Numbered from the stretch's first letter, positions 35,401 to 44,882 are shown. The stretch: DNA of 64,000 nucleotides from Hyphomicrobiales bacterium (GCA_900469475.1 UBXG01000016.1:195407-259406); one strand, 5' to 3'. Notes: a model not told the origin generated them from the sequence alone. Numbers and translations: made by a program.

Positions 35401-36588
35401 TTGTCTGATTTGCGACGCGAAGACCGATCCCAATCCGCGTCAGACGAGGCGCAGGACGAGTCATGGCGTGGCGATAGGAAATCCATGCAGTCCGAACGGC
35501 GGCGCTTTCCGCGGCCGGAGAAGGCAGCGACGGAGGGCGCCCTGCCGCCGCCAGCCTTGCAACCGTTGAAATTTTCGACACGTGGTATGGAGCCAGGCGA
35601 TCAATTTGCCGCTTGGCAGACCTATGTCGCTCCCTTGGCCGACGTACGGCTGCCGGATAATGCCTCTCCGGAAGCCGGCTTTCCGGCGGACCATACAGCA
35701 TGGAATCTGGGCGGCATGCTTGTCGTTCAGCAGGATGCGCCGCCTCACAGTTACATGCGCTCGCAGGCGAAAGTGAAAGCCAATCACGTCGATCACTGGC
35801 ACATTTCCGTATTGTCCAGCGGCCGGACGTGGACGGAAGTCGATGGCCATGTTCTGGATGGCGAGCCGGGCAAGGTGGAATTGCGTTCGCTAGGACACCC
35901 TTTTCGAGGGCGCTCGACCGAGGCGAAGGTCCTCTCGCTCTTTCTGCCGAGGGCGTTGTTGCTCGACGTTCCCACACCGGTAGAAATCGAGAACAATATT
36001 GCCCTCTCGGGCGTCTTCACCAACATGCTGATCGAATTTCTCGATAGCGTCGAACACAATCTCGCGCGTCTTGCAGCCACTGATCTACCCCATGTCGTAC
36101 AGACGGTGCGCAACATGATCGTGGCTGCCATTTCGACCTCAGCGGCTCAATCGACCGGCACAGAACAGCATAGCGCCCTCGCCCTGACGGAACGGGTGCG
36201 GCGGTTCGTCGAAGCCAACCTGATCTCGGGCGATTTGACCGCCGAACGCATATGCCGCGAGCTTGGCGTATCCCGCACCAGGCTCTATCAGATATTTGAA
36301 CAATATGGCGGCGTGCATCACTATATTCAGCGCCGCCGTCTCCTGTCGGCGCATGCGGCTCTCAGCGATCCCGCCAATCGCGAGCAGATCGTCGACATCG
36401 CCTTTGCCGTAGGTTTCTCCTCGGCGGCGCATTTCAGCCGGGCATTCGGCAAGGAATTCGGCTATAGCCCTCGCGAAGCCAGAAACCTTACCATCCCACG
36501 CTATGTCGGACAGATCATCTCACCGGCGCCGTCCGGCAACAGCCACTCTTTCGACGAATGGCTGAAAACCCTGGGCTATTATCATTAG
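35401..36588 (+). CDS. AraC family transcriptional regulator
   Basis: A 395-residue regulator. The N-terminal ~70 residues are polar and probably disordered, the middle is an AraC ligand-binding-like domain (HWHISVLSSGRTWTEV), and the C-terminal ~110 residues carry two helix-turn-helix motifs (LTAERICRELGVSRTRLYQIFE, and QIVDIAFAVGFSSAAHFSRAF). The start is TTG at 35401 with CGGAGAG upstream; an ATG about 60 bp inside is an alternative. No clear target lies beside it. Confidence 0.85.
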   Translation: MSDLRREDRSQSASDEAQDESWRGDRKSMQSERRRFPRPEKAATEGALPPPALQPLKFSTRGMEPGDQFAAWQTYVAPLADVRLPDNASPEAGFPADHTAWNLGGMLVVQQDAPPHSYMRSQAKVKANHVDHWHISVLSSGRTWTEVDGHVLDGEPGKVELRSLGHPFRGRSTEAKVLSLFLPRALLLDVPTPVEIENNIALSGVFTNMLIEFLDSVEHNLARLAATDLPHVVQTVRNMIVAAISTSAAQSTGTEQHSALALTERVRRFVEANLISGDLTAERICRELGVSRTRLYQIFEQYGGVHHYIQRRRLLSAHAALSDPANREQIVDIAFAVGFSSAAHFSRAFGKEFGYSPREARNLTIPRYVGQIISPAPSGNSHSFDEWLKTLGYYH

Positions 36589-36865
36589 ACAATTCTGCAC
36601 AGCGGGCTTCAAAATCTCCTGAATGAAACGCAGTCGAATGACTCCGATGCGCGGCGTCTCGTCGCGCCCATCCATGCACAAGCGGAAACACCGCACTTCA
36701 GCAATCGCGAAAATGGACGCTGCTGCAAGTTTCGGGATGCATGGCTAACGACACCCGATAGGTAAACCATTAAAAACGAAAGGGAATACTAGCTCAGACA
36801 CCAAAGCCCCAATGTTTGGTGAATGTACCCTGCGTCCATCGGGGCAAGCCTTAGGGAAAACAGCA

Positions 36866-37087
36866 ATGGTATCTACTCGCCAAACAATAGAGATCAGCAA
36901 GCCCCAGCATCCCGTCACTGATTCATACCGCGCGGTCGAGCGCGAAGAGGTCCTTGAACTGGCCTTTCGCGATTTCGTCCAAACGGTGGTCGCCGCCGGC
37001 TGGAATGAGCCTGAGGTCGCTTTGACCTTGGCCGATATTGCCGACGACTACGTGATGGCTCTCGCCGGTAGAGTTGCGGAGAAATAG
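36866..37087 (+). CDS. Small conserved-looking hypothetical protein (73 residues)
   Basis: Start ATG with AGGGAA upstream. Acidic and helical (EREEVLELAFRDFVQTVV, then EVALTLADIADDYVMALAG), no signal or membrane segment. Its codon use and regular helical pattern look real. Function unknown. Confidence 0.55.
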   Translation: MVSTRQTIEISKPQHPVTDSYRAVEREEVLELAFRDFVQTVVAAGWNEPEVALTLADIADDYVMALAGRVAEK

Positions 37088-37276
37088 TGTTGCGGCCTCC
37101 GTCCGCGCTCCGCAGGGGTGAGCACGAACGGTAAGAAGCAACTCTTCAGCATGCCGCCGGCGGCACCGTTCCATAAGAAGCGGGTCATCGGCGGCATGAT
37201 TTTTTATTCGGCGAACGGCAGGCGCAGCTCCTTTATGCCAATCGCCATCCATCCAGGATTTGACGAAAGCGCTACG

Positions 37277-37717
37277 ATGAAGGTCAGGCAGCATCTTTGG
37301 TTTCGCTGGGATATGGAAAGAGCGATAGAGCTCTATACGGCGCTTATCCCTGGTTCGTCCGCCGGATGGATCTCGAACATATTGACCGATCAACCGAATG
37401 GACCGGCCGGCAGCGTAAAATTCGCGGGCTTCAAACTCGGAAACCGTTCCTACATGGGATTCGAGGCTGGGCCATTCGACTACCTGGAGCATAATTCTTC
37501 GGTCACCGTCGAGTGCGCGACGGAAGACGAGGCAAGCCGTTTGCGTTATGCGCTGGGGAAGGGTTGCCCGGATGATCGCGGCGGAGTGACAGATCCCTGG
37601 GGCATATATTGGCAATTCCAGGTCAAGTCACCAGCTGCCGATGTTGGAACATCAGCCAAAGCTCAACCGGAACATGACGGCGATATCATTGCCGCAAAAC
37701 CACGTGCCGCCGCCTGA
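37277..37717 (+). CDS. VOC-superfamily / PhnB-like protein
   Basis: A 146-residue protein matching PhnB-like/VOC proteins: LWFRWDMERAIELYTALIPGS at the start, VKFAGFKLGNRSYMGFEAGP in the middle, and TDPWGIYWQFQVKS at the end. Members are metal-fold proteins, often of unknown activity. The Ala/Lys-rich tail (about 30 residues) is outside the fold. Start site uncertain: the ATG at 37277 fits the fold, but its ribosome site is weak. Confidence 0.65.
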   Translation: MKVRQHLWFRWDMERAIELYTALIPGSSAGWISNILTDQPNGPAGSVKFAGFKLGNRSYMGFEAGPFDYLEHNSSVTVECATEDEASRLRYALGKGCPDDRGGVTDPWGIYWQFQVKSPAADVGTSAKAQPEHDGDIIAAKPRAAA

Positions 37718-37854
37718 CGCCCGAGTGAAGCAAGATCATCGGAAAAATGATCGCCGCTGGCGGCATATGCGCCAACTTCAGCCAGTCGAAAGCATGCCGC
37801 GAAGCAAGCGGAGGCCGATCCAAACTCGGCTCCGCTCACATGCTGACTTGAGCG

Positions 37855-38226
37855 TCAGTCGATAACCGGGCAGCCGCGCCGATTGGCGAAGACCATGCGG
37901 TCGGGGCCGCCGTCATTCCAGCCGCGGACGACAATTCGGCGCCCGTTGCTATCAACCGAATCGATGCGGCGGAAGCCTTCCGCGCGCGCAGCGCGCATCA
38001 GGTCACGTCTGTCACAGCCCCGATCGCGGTCCCAACCTCTGTCGCGATCCCAACCACGATCGCGCGGCGGCCCTCTCCAGTCGCGACCTTGATCGCGCTG
38101 CCAGGGCGGCGGTGCATAACCGTCGTCGCCGCCGTAATACTGAGCCGATGCCGCAGAGGTCATCAGCTGCAACGCAGCCAATCCGACCACGGCGACACGC
38201 GAGATCCGTACCAAACCTTCAAGCAT
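37855..38226 (-). CDS. Exported Arg/Asp-rich repeat protein
   Basis: A 123-residue protein with a Sec signal ending at ASAQ (about residue 28), a Tyr/Gly/Pro-rich stretch, then tandem copies of RDRGWD (three or more). The C-terminal ~50 residues are folded-looking, with Cys in RDRGCDRRD and RRGCPVI that may pair. It resembles small periplasmic proteins common in rhizobia. Function unknown. Confidence 0.6.
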   Translation of the reverse strand: MLEGLVRISRVAVVGLAALQLMTSAASAQYYGGDDGYAPPPWQRDQGRDWRGPPRDRGWDRDRGWDRDRGCDRRDLMRAARAEGFRRIDSVDSNGRRIVVRGWNDGGPDRMVFANRRGCPVID

Positions 38227-38383
38227 TTTCCTTACCCCCAATTTCCTGTCTTGCGGATAAAAATAGAGATACGCCGATTCGCATGAACTCTGCCTGAACA
38301 CAGCCAGAACCAAATCGCGCGCCCTGTCACAGGGTCGCGCGAGCTTCGGATCGGCGTCGATCCGGCGTTCGGCTGGACAACAT

Positions 38384-38809
38384 CTATTGTGACTTGGAAC
38401 CTTTGGATGCGAAAGAGGATGATGTGCCATCGCGGCGTGGACGCGAAGCCACTTGCGAAAGCTGCGCATCCCCATGCCAGTCGGTGATTGCCGAATGAAC
38501 GGATTGGGAAAGAAGCATCGCCCCTGCCAGGCAATAGAGCAACACAATGATGGCCGTTTCGACGATCAGCGGCAGGAAGGCAAAACGAGCGCTGGGGTTG
38601 TCATCCTCTTCGGGGAGCAGATCCGGCAATCCAAGCATCATCGCCGTCAGCGGCGAAGCCAGGACCGCGAGGAAAGCGGCGCTATGAATCCACAGGCGCA
38701 AACGAGGCAATTTTCCCGCCATCCAAAAGGCTAGAAGCGGAGCGCCGATATTGCATAACAAGCCAAGCGAAACGGCGAACTCTATCGGCAGGATCGAATC
38801 GTCATGCAT
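38384..38809 (-). CDS. Hypothetical membrane protein (141 residues)
   Basis: Three likely membrane helices (FAVSLGLLCNIGAPLLAFWMA; HSAAFLAVLASPLTAMMLG; LIVETAIIVLLYCLAGAM) with a polar C-terminal tail. ATG at 38809 with AAGGG upstream; a TTG 18 bp upstream is an alternative. No family recognised. Confidence 0.55.
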   Translation of the reverse strand: MHDDSILPIEFAVSLGLLCNIGAPLLAFWMAGKLPRLRLWIHSAAFLAVLASPLTAMMLGLPDLLPEEDDNPSARFAFLPLIVETAIIVLLYCLAGAMLLSQSVHSAITDWHGDAQLSQVASRPRRDGTSSSFASKGSKSQ

Positions 38810-38927
38810 GAATTGCCAACCCTTCAATGCGGCACAGATTAGTGCCGCGCATCCGAAATGACAACTTTCTCTTGCGCTGCTCCTGTCCCTGCATTCTCCA
38901 AAAGACGATGCCGTCTTGGCCTAAACC

Positions 38928-39926
38928 TTAACCGTCAATTCCCACGATCGTCGGCTTGAACACTATTGTTTTCCGCATCGGTTCCCGGCCTATCCCGACT
39001 GCTTGGCGCACCAATTGCGCCGCAGCCTCACCGATAGCGCGCCGGGGCGAGCGCGAGGTTGCGATCGGCGCGGGCAAGGAATTGACCAGATCCAGCCCGT
39101 TGAAGCCGGCAATCAGCATTTTATCAGGAACCGCAACCCCCAGTTCCATGCAGGCAAACAAGCCGCCGCTCGCCATATCGTCATTGGAATAATAGATGCA
39201 ATCGAGGTCTGGTACCGCCGCAAGCAACGATGTCGTGAGCTGCTTTCCGAGCGCGATCGAGGAAAAGACGTCATCGGTCCGCTGCCCGGCAAACCCAAGG
39301 CCATGCGCATGCAGGACGCGCTCGAAGCCGGCCTTTCGCTTGCGCGCGCGCAGATCTCGAGCCAGGGCACTGCCGACATAACCGAACCGTCTTCGCCCGG
39401 CCGCAATCAACGCTTCGGCCATATTCTCTCCCGCCGCACCATGAGACAATCCGACATTGAAATCGATCGGCGTGCCGTCGAGATCCATGAGCTGGATGAC
39501 CGGAATATTGGCGTGGCGGAGCAACTCCACCGTCTCCTCCGGTTGATCGAGCCCGGTGACGATGATGGCGCAAGGCTGCCAGGAGAGCATGTCGCGGATG
39601 ATCTCGCGCTCCTTTGCCATGTCATAGTCGGATATGCCGAACACGGCTTGCATGCCGGAACCATCGAGCCCGGCGGAAATACCGGCAAGTACCTCTGGAA
39701 AGACGATGTTCGACATGCTGGGAACGACGACAGCGACTAGGTTTGTGCGTTGCGAGGACAAGGAGAGCGCCAGCCTGTTGCCGACGTAATTCATCCGCGT
39801 TGCCGCTTCGATCACCCTGTCACGCGTTTCGCTGGAGACGTCGGCTACGCCACGCAAGGCGCGCGATGCCGTCATCTTGCTGACGCCCGCCTCGATCGCG
39901 ACTTCCTCCAGAGTGGGTTTGCGCAT
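38928..39926 (-). CDS. LacI family repressor of the tetronate operon
   Basis: A 332-residue LacI/GntR-type regulator. The DNA-binding helix-turn-helix is TLEEVAIEAGVSKMTASRAL at the N-terminus, followed by the hinge and the periplasmic-binding-like effector domain. It is divergent from ltnD with a 168-bp gap carrying a perfect 32-bp palindrome over the promoter. A TTG two codons earlier (39932) has a slightly better spaced ribosome site. The effector is probably a tetronate or pathway intermediate. Confidence 0.9.
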   Translation of the reverse strand: MRKPTLEEVAIEAGVSKMTASRALRGVADVSSETRDRVIEAATRMNYVGNRLALSLSSQRTNLVAVVVPSMSNIVFPEVLAGISAGLDGSGMQAVFGISDYDMAKEREIIRDMLSWQPCAIIVTGLDQPEETVELLRHANIPVIQLMDLDGTPIDFNVGLSHGAAGENMAEALIAAGRRRFGYVGSALARDLRARKRKAGFERVLHAHGLGFAGQRTDDVFSSIALGKQLTTSLLAAVPDLDCIYYSNDDMASGGLFACMELGVAVPDKMLIAGFNGLDLVNSLPAPIATSRSPRRAIGEAAAQLVRQAVGIGREPMRKTIVFKPTIVGIDG

Positions 39927-40015
39927 CCCCAAGCAACCCTCGATGACCCATAGCGGCTGGCACGATGCCGCTCTTCTTCATAGAATGTTTCCGCGAAAAG
40001 GCAAACATCAGCCTA

Positions 40016-40046
40016 TTGACAATTCCGGGGAAAATAAAGCTATGTT
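40016..40046 (+). promoter_or_regulatory. Likely sigma-70 promoter of the tetronate operon
   Basis: TTGACA (40016-40021) followed after 19 bp by TATGTT (40041-40046), or CTATGT one base earlier. The -10 lies inside the palindrome, so repressor binding would block it. Spacing is slightly long, so strength is uncertain. Confidence 0.5.
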
Positions 40047-40071
40047 ACCGATACCGGTATCGGTAACATAG
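40040..40071. promoter_or_regulatory. Perfect 32-bp palindrome, LacI-type operator
   Basis: Fully symmetric sequence with half-site CTATGTTACCGATACC and centre ACCGGT, from 24 bp upstream of the ltnD start. LacI/GntR-type repressors prefer CG-centred palindromes of this kind. It is longer than a usual 16-20 bp site, so it may bind two dimers or a dimer in more than one register. Confidence 0.85.
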
Positions 40072-40094
40072 TTGAAAATAGCAGAGGTAGCACC

Positions 40095-41003
40095 GTGCAG
40101 AACACGAAGAAGGCAGCCATTATCGGCCTGGGGTCCATGGGCTGGGGCGCTGCTCTTTCCCTTCTGAAAGCGGGCTTTGCCGTGCGCGGCTGCGATGTTC
40201 GCAGCGAGGTCCTCGCCCGTTTTGCAGAGAACGGCGGTACGCCCTGCACGACGCCGGCGTCAGCGGCAGAAGATGCCGACGTGATCCTCGTCTATGTCGT
40301 CAACAGCAAGCAGGTCGAAGACGTGCTTTTCGGCCAGGACGGCGCGCTGAAGACCGCACGGCCCTCGACCGTGTTCCTGCTCTGCACCACCATGGCCCCG
40401 AGCGCCACGATCGCCATTGCCGAAAGACTGGAGGCAGCTGGCATGCTCGTCATCGACGCTCCCGTCTCCGGCGGCCATGTCCGTGCGCTTTCGGGTGAGA
40501 TTACCGTCATGGCATCCGGCATGCCCGAGGTTTTCGATAAGGCATCCGCAGTGCTCGAAGCTATCTCCGCCAAGGTATTCCGCCTCGGGGATCGCCCCGG
40601 CGCCGGCTCGCAAGTCAAGATGATCAACCAGTTGCTGGCCGGCGTGCATATTGCCGCAACGGCCGAGGCGATGACGCTCTCCGCCAAGGCAGGCATCGAT
40701 CTGAAGACGCTCTATGACGTGATCTGCGTATCCGCCGGCTCCTCCTGGATGTTCGAAAACCGCGGCGAACACATCGTATCGGGCGATTATACGCCGCGCT
40801 CGGCAGTCAACATCTTCGTCAAGGATCTCGGCATCGTGACATCGGAGGCCGACAAAGCCGGTGCCATTACGCCGCTTGCTGCTACGGCGCTCAACCTCTT
40901 CGTAGAAGCATCGGAGGCGGGCCTGGGCCTGGAGGATGACGCCGCGGTTGCGAAGATTCTGGCCGCCAGGAGCGGCGCCAGCCTGCCGGGCGTTAAGGGG
41001 TAG
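40095..41003 (+). CDS. ltnD: L-threonate dehydrogenase
   Basis: A 302-residue beta-hydroxyacid dehydrogenase: Rossmann motif GLGSMGWGAA (11-20), substrate motif DAPVSGGHVRALSGE, and catalytic Lys in GAGSQVKMINQ. It should oxidise L-threonate to 2-oxo-tetronate with NAD. GTG start at 40095 after GAGGTAG. It is first of the operon, followed by otnK at 3 bp. The identity is supported by the complete pathway downstream. Confidence 0.88.
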   Translation: MQNTKKAAIIGLGSMGWGAALSLLKAGFAVRGCDVRSEVLARFAENGGTPCTTPASAAEDADVILVYVVNSKQVEDVLFGQDGALKTARPSTVFLLCTTMAPSATIAIAERLEAAGMLVIDAPVSGGHVRALSGEITVMASGMPEVFDKASAVLEAISAKVFRLGDRPGAGSQVKMINQLLAGVHIAATAEAMTLSAKAGIDLKTLYDVICVSAGSSWMFENRGEHIVSGDYTPRSAVNIFVKDLGIVTSEADKAGAITPLAATALNLFVEASEAGLGLEDDAAVAKILAARSGASLPGVKG

Positions 41004-41006
41004 GCC

Positions 41007-42281
41007 ATGACACTCCTGCTTGGCTGTATCGCCGATGACTTTACCGGAGCGACCGATCTTGCCGCGCTGCTGGCGCGCAGCGGACTGCCCGTTTCGCTGC
41101 GGATCGGCATTCCGCAAGACAGACGCTACCCGAACGAGACGGCGGCTTTTGAAGTCATCGCCCTCAAATGCCGGACATCGCCGGTCGAGGCGGCCGTGGA
41201 GCAGGCCCGGCAAGCACTGAATTGGCTCAAGGAAGCGGGAGCGAGTCGCTTCTTCTGGAAATATTGCTCGACATTCGACAGCACGGCCGAAGGCAATATC
41301 GGTCCGGTCGCGGATATGCTGATGGCGGAGACCGGCGCGACCCAGGCGATCTATTGCCCAGCCTTTCCGGAAAATGGGCGTAGCATCTTCATGGGTCATC
41401 TTTTCGTCGGCGAACAGCTTCTGTCGGAGAGTCCGATGAAGGACCATCCGCTGACGCCGATGCGCGATTCAAGCCTTGTACGGCTTCTGATGCCGCAGGT
41501 GAATGGCGCTGTCGGCCTTGCCAACCATAATATTGTCTCGAAGGGAGCGGAATCGCTGAGAGCAAAGTTGGCACAACTCGGCAACGACGGCATTCGGCAT
41601 GTAATCGTCGATGCTGTATCCGACGACGATCTTCGAACGATCGCAGCAGCATCTTTCGACATGCCGCTGGTGACAGGCGGCAGCGCGATTGCCGGCCAGC
41701 TTCCGCAATTCTACATGGAGGAAGGTCTCGTCAGCCTTTCCGAACATCGACAGGCACTGCCAAAGATCACCGGCGGTTCGATCGTGCTCTCCGGTAGCTG
41801 TTCTGCCATGACGCGGAAGCAGGTTGCCAATTACGCCGGCAAGGTCGCCAGCCTGCGGCTCGATCCGATCGCGCTTGCAGAGGAAGGCCCCGGTACCGCG
41901 CTGGAATGGCTGCGCCAGCAATCCCCCGACGCGCCGAAACTCATTTACGCCACCGCCGAGCCTAATGAAGTGCGGCAGGCGCAAGAACGTTTGGGGCGGG
42001 ACAAGGCAGGCAAAGTGGTCGAGGACGCTCTTTCCGTGATCGCCCGCACGGCCTTCGATTGCGGCACGCGCCGCTTCGTCGTTGCAGGCGGCGAGACGTC
42101 CGGTGCAATCACGCAGGCGCTCGGCGCGGCGCATCTGACTCTCGGGCCGGAAATCGCACCCGGCGTGCCTTGGACTTTCACGACCCTTGGAGGTGAAACA
42201 GTCGCTCTAGCTCTAAAATCTGGCAATTTCGGCAAAGAAACCTTCTTTGCGGACGCTTTCGACCGATTGGAGACGGCATGA
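41007..42281 (+). CDS. otnK: 3-oxo-tetronate kinase
   Basis: A 424-residue four-carbon acid sugar kinase (DUF1537 family): GCIADDFTGATDLAALLARSG at the start, ending with the nucleotide-binding GGETSGAITQALGA. It phosphorylates 3-oxo-tetronate to the 4-phosphate. It overlaps otnC by 4 bp. Confidence 0.9.
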   Translation: MTLLLGCIADDFTGATDLAALLARSGLPVSLRIGIPQDRRYPNETAAFEVIALKCRTSPVEAAVEQARQALNWLKEAGASRFFWKYCSTFDSTAEGNIGPVADMLMAETGATQAIYCPAFPENGRSIFMGHLFVGEQLLSESPMKDHPLTPMRDSSLVRLLMPQVNGAVGLANHNIVSKGAESLRAKLAQLGNDGIRHVIVDAVSDDDLRTIAAASFDMPLVTGGSAIAGQLPQFYMEEGLVSLSEHRQALPKITGGSIVLSGSCSAMTRKQVANYAGKVASLRLDPIALAEEGPGTALEWLRQQSPDAPKLIYATAEPNEVRQAQERLGRDKAGKVVEDALSVIARTAFDCGTRRFVVAGGETSGAITQALGAAHLTLGPEIAPGVPWTFTTLGGETVALALKSGNFGKETFFADAFDRLETA

Positions 42282-42928
42282 GCGAAGAAGCGAACTTGCG
42301 CGAACAGATATGCATGATGGCGAAGTCGCTCTACGACCGCGGGCTGACCGCCGGCTCTTCGGGCAATATTTCGGCACGCCTCAGCGACGGCAGGCTTTTG
42401 GTGACGCCGACGGGCAGTTCCTTCGGGCGCCTCGATCCGGCACGCCTCTCGCTATTCGACGACAAAGGGCGTCTGATCGGCGGCGACAAGCCGACCAAGG
42501 AAATGCCGCTGCATGCCGCCTTCTATGAGACACGGCCGAAGAAGACGGGCGCCGTGGTCCATCTTCATTCCAGCCATTCGGTGGCCCTCTCGATCCTTCC
42601 CGGCGTCGATGCCGACAACATGCTGCCGCCGTTGACGGCCTATTCGATCATGAAGCTCGGCAAAGTAAAACTCCTGCCCTATTTCATGCCGGGCGACCCG
42701 GCGATGGGCGATGCCATTCGCGGACTGGCCGGCAAGCGCAGCGCCGTCATGCTGGCGGCACATGGACCTGTCGTTTCTGCGAAAGATCTGGAAGCGGCTG
42801 TCTATGCGATTGAAGAACTGGAAGAGACGGCAAAGCTTGCCATCTTGACGCGCGGGGCCAATCCTTCGCTGTTGACGGAGGCACAGATCGCCGATCTCAT
42901 CCGCACCTATGATGTGGAATGGGACTGA
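42278..42928 (+). CDS. otnC: 3-oxo-tetronate 4-phosphate decarboxylase
   Basis: A 216-residue class II aldolase/adducin-fold enzyme with metal-binding His in VVHLHSSHSVALS and a later His in AAHGPVVSAKDL. GLTAGSSGNISARL is typical of the N-terminal part. It converts 3-oxo-tetronate 4-phosphate to dihydroxyacetone phosphate and CO2, sending the carbon to glycolysis. Translation is coupled to otnK through the ATGA overlap. Confidence 0.9.
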   Translation: MSEEANLREQICMMAKSLYDRGLTAGSSGNISARLSDGRLLVTPTGSSFGRLDPARLSLFDDKGRLIGGDKPTKEMPLHAAFYETRPKKTGAVVHLHSSHSVALSILPGVDADNMLPPLTAYSIMKLGKVKLLPYFMPGDPAMGDAIRGLAGKRSAVMLAAHGPVVSAKDLEAAVYAIEELEETAKLAILTRGANPSLLTEAQIADLIRTYDVEWD

Positions 42929-42930
42929 CC

Positions 42931-43695
42931 ATGACGCGCTTTTCGGCCAATCTGGGTTTCCTATGGCAGGAGCTTTCCCTTCCCGACGCTATCCGCGCCG
43001 CCAAGCGCGCCGGCTTCGATGCGGTGGAATGCCATTACCCCTACGACACGCCCGCTGAAGCCGTGCGTCAGGCATTGGAGGAGACTGGTCTTTCCATGCT
43101 CGGCCTCAACACCGCCCGCGGCAATATCGCGGCCGGTGACAATGGACTTGCCGCCGTTCCGGGCCGCGAGGATGAAGCCCGTCGTCTCATCGATCAGGCG
43201 ATCGATTATGCAGCCGCCATCGGCGCGCGAAACGTGCATGTGATGGCGGGCAAGGCCGCCGGCGACGAGGCACGGGGCGCTTTCATCGCCAATCTGCGTT
43301 ATGCCTGCGAACGCGCTGACAAGACGGGGACGACGATCCTGATCGAGCCGCTCAACTATCGCGATGCGCCAGGCTACTTCCTGCAGACTGCCGATCAGGC
43401 ACTCGATATCATAGCCGCGATCGATGCCGCCAACCTCAAGCTGATGTTCGACTGCTATCACCTCCAGATCATGCAGGGCGACCTGACCCGCAGGCTGCAG
43501 GATCATATGGCGGCAATCGGCCACATCCAAATCGCCGCTGTTCCGGATAGACGGGAACCGGACCACGGGGAGATCGACTACCGTCATATTCTGCAGTTCC
43601 TGGAGAAGCTTGGCTATGACAGGCCGATCGGCGCGGAATATCGGCCGGTAACCACGACGGAGGCAGGGCTCGCCTGGCTGCAGGCATTCAAATAA
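42931..43695 (+). CDS. otnI: 2-oxo-tetronate isomerase
   Basis: A 254-residue TIM-barrel isomerase of the hydroxypyruvate isomerase family (MTRFSANLGFLW start, IEPLNYRD, FDCYHLQIMQGD, HIQIAAVPDRREPDHGEIDY with metal-binding Glu/Asp/His). It interconverts 2-oxo- and 3-oxo-tetronate, linking the LtnD product to OtnK. I used the ATG at 42931, which starts at the conserved N-terminus; an ATG 12 bp earlier overlaps otnC. Confidence 0.9.
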   Translation: MTRFSANLGFLWQELSLPDAIRAAKRAGFDAVECHYPYDTPAEAVRQALEETGLSMLGLNTARGNIAAGDNGLAAVPGREDEARRLIDQAIDYAAAIGARNVHVMAGKAAGDEARGAFIANLRYACERADKTGTTILIEPLNYRDAPGYFLQTADQALDIIAAIDAANLKLMFDCYHLQIMQGDLTRRLQDHMAAIGHIQIAAVPDRREPDHGEIDYRHILQFLEKLGYDRPIGAEYRPVTTTEAGLAWLQAFK

Positions 43696-43895
43696 AAGGT
43701 GATTGGCATCCTCAATGCCGGATGGCCATCAAAGACATTTGCTCGGGATCGATCCCGAAGACTGATATCAGTTTGGAGTGGTTCAGCTTTTCATTGAATC
43801 CTTGAGCCGCTCCGTCTGCTTGTTTTCTCGCAATTCCGGATGGAAAACCGCTAAGCACTTTTCCGGGAATTGCTCTATTGGGAGGAAAATCCAAT

Positions 43896-44882
43896 ATGCA
43901 TGTTTTGATCCTGGGCGCTGCCGGCATGGTCGGCCGCAAGCTCATCAACCGCATCGCCGACGAGCCGACGATTCTCGGCAAGGCTATAGATCGCCTGACG
44001 CTGGTCGATGCCTTCCAGCCGCCGCTGCCGGAAGCGCTTCAATCCATATCAAAAGCCCTAACGATCGATCTTGCGAGCCCTGGCGTTGCGGAAAAGCTCA
44101 TCGAAGACCGTCCGGATATGATCTTTCATCTCGCCGCCATCGTCTCGGGCGAGGCCGAAGCCGATTTCGACAAAGGATACGCCGTCAATCTCGATGGCTC
44201 GCGGGTGCTCTTCGAAGCCATTCGCCATCAAGGCCTGAAATCGGCCTATACCCCGCGCGTCATCTTCGCCTCTTCCATTGCCGTGTTCGGCACCCCCTTC
44301 CCCGATGTCATCGGTGACGAATTCCTGACCGCGCCGCTGACGAGCTACGGCACGCAGAAGGCAATCACGGAACTCCTGCTTGCCGATTATTCGCGCCGAG
44401 GCATTTTCGATGGCATTGGCATCCGACTGCCGACCATCTGCGTGCGTCCCGGCACTCCCAACAAGGCGGCCTCCGGCTTCTTTTCCAACATCCTGCGTGA
44501 ACCGTTGGTCGGCAAGGAGGCTGTTCTGCCCGTCAGCGATACGGTGCGGCACTGGTTTGCAAGTCCCCGCTCCGCCGTCGGCTTCTTCGTGCACGCCGCA
44601 ACGCTCGATACGGCGAAGGTCGGGCCGCGTCGCAATCTCACCATGCCGGGACTTTCGGCGCTTGTTTCTGATGAGATCGATGCGCTCCGGCGTGTCGGTG
44701 GCGACAAGGCGGTTGCGCTCATCCGCCGCGAGCCGGATCCGATGATCGAGCGCATCGTTTCCGGTTGGGCGACACAGTTCGACGCCAAGCGTGCGACCGA
44801 TCTCGGTTTCAAGGCCGAACAGAGCTTCGACGAGATCCTGCGGGCGCATATCGAAGATGAACTGGACGGGAGGGTCGTATGA
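43896..44882 (+). CDS. denD: D-erythronate dehydrogenase
   Basis: A 328-residue extended short-chain dehydrogenase (epimerase-like): GAAGMVGRKLI (8-18), FASSIAVFG, and catalytic YGTQK. It oxidises D-erythronate to 3-oxo-tetronate, entering the same pathway at OtnK. ATG at 43896 after GGGAGG; the TTG at 43878 overlaps that site. The 200-bp gap from otnI could hold a second promoter. It overlaps the next gene by 4 bp. Confidence 0.85.
   Translation: MHVLILGAAGMVGRKLINRIADEPTILGKAIDRLTLVDAFQPPLPEALQSISKALTIDLASPGVAEKLIEDRPDMIFHLAAIVSGEAEADFDKGYAVNLDGSRVLFEAIRHQGLKSAYTPRVIFASSIAVFGTPFPDVIGDEFLTAPLTSYGTQKAITELLLADYSRRGIFDGIGIRLPTICVRPGTPNKAASGFFSNILREPLVGKEAVLPVSDTVRHWFASPRSAVGFFVHAATLDTAKVGPRRNLTMPGLSALVSDEIDALRRVGGDKAVALIRREPDPMIERIVSGWATQFDAKRATDLGFKAEQSFDEILRAHIEDELDGRVV

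Noticed and set aside
34971..35486. 171-residue minus-strand frame upstream of the AraC gene
   Set aside because: Ser/Arg-rich, no ribosome site and overlaps the AraC start. Not protein-like.
43712..43981. Minus-strand frame between otnI and denD
   Set aside because: Half of it is antisense to denD; no supporting motif.
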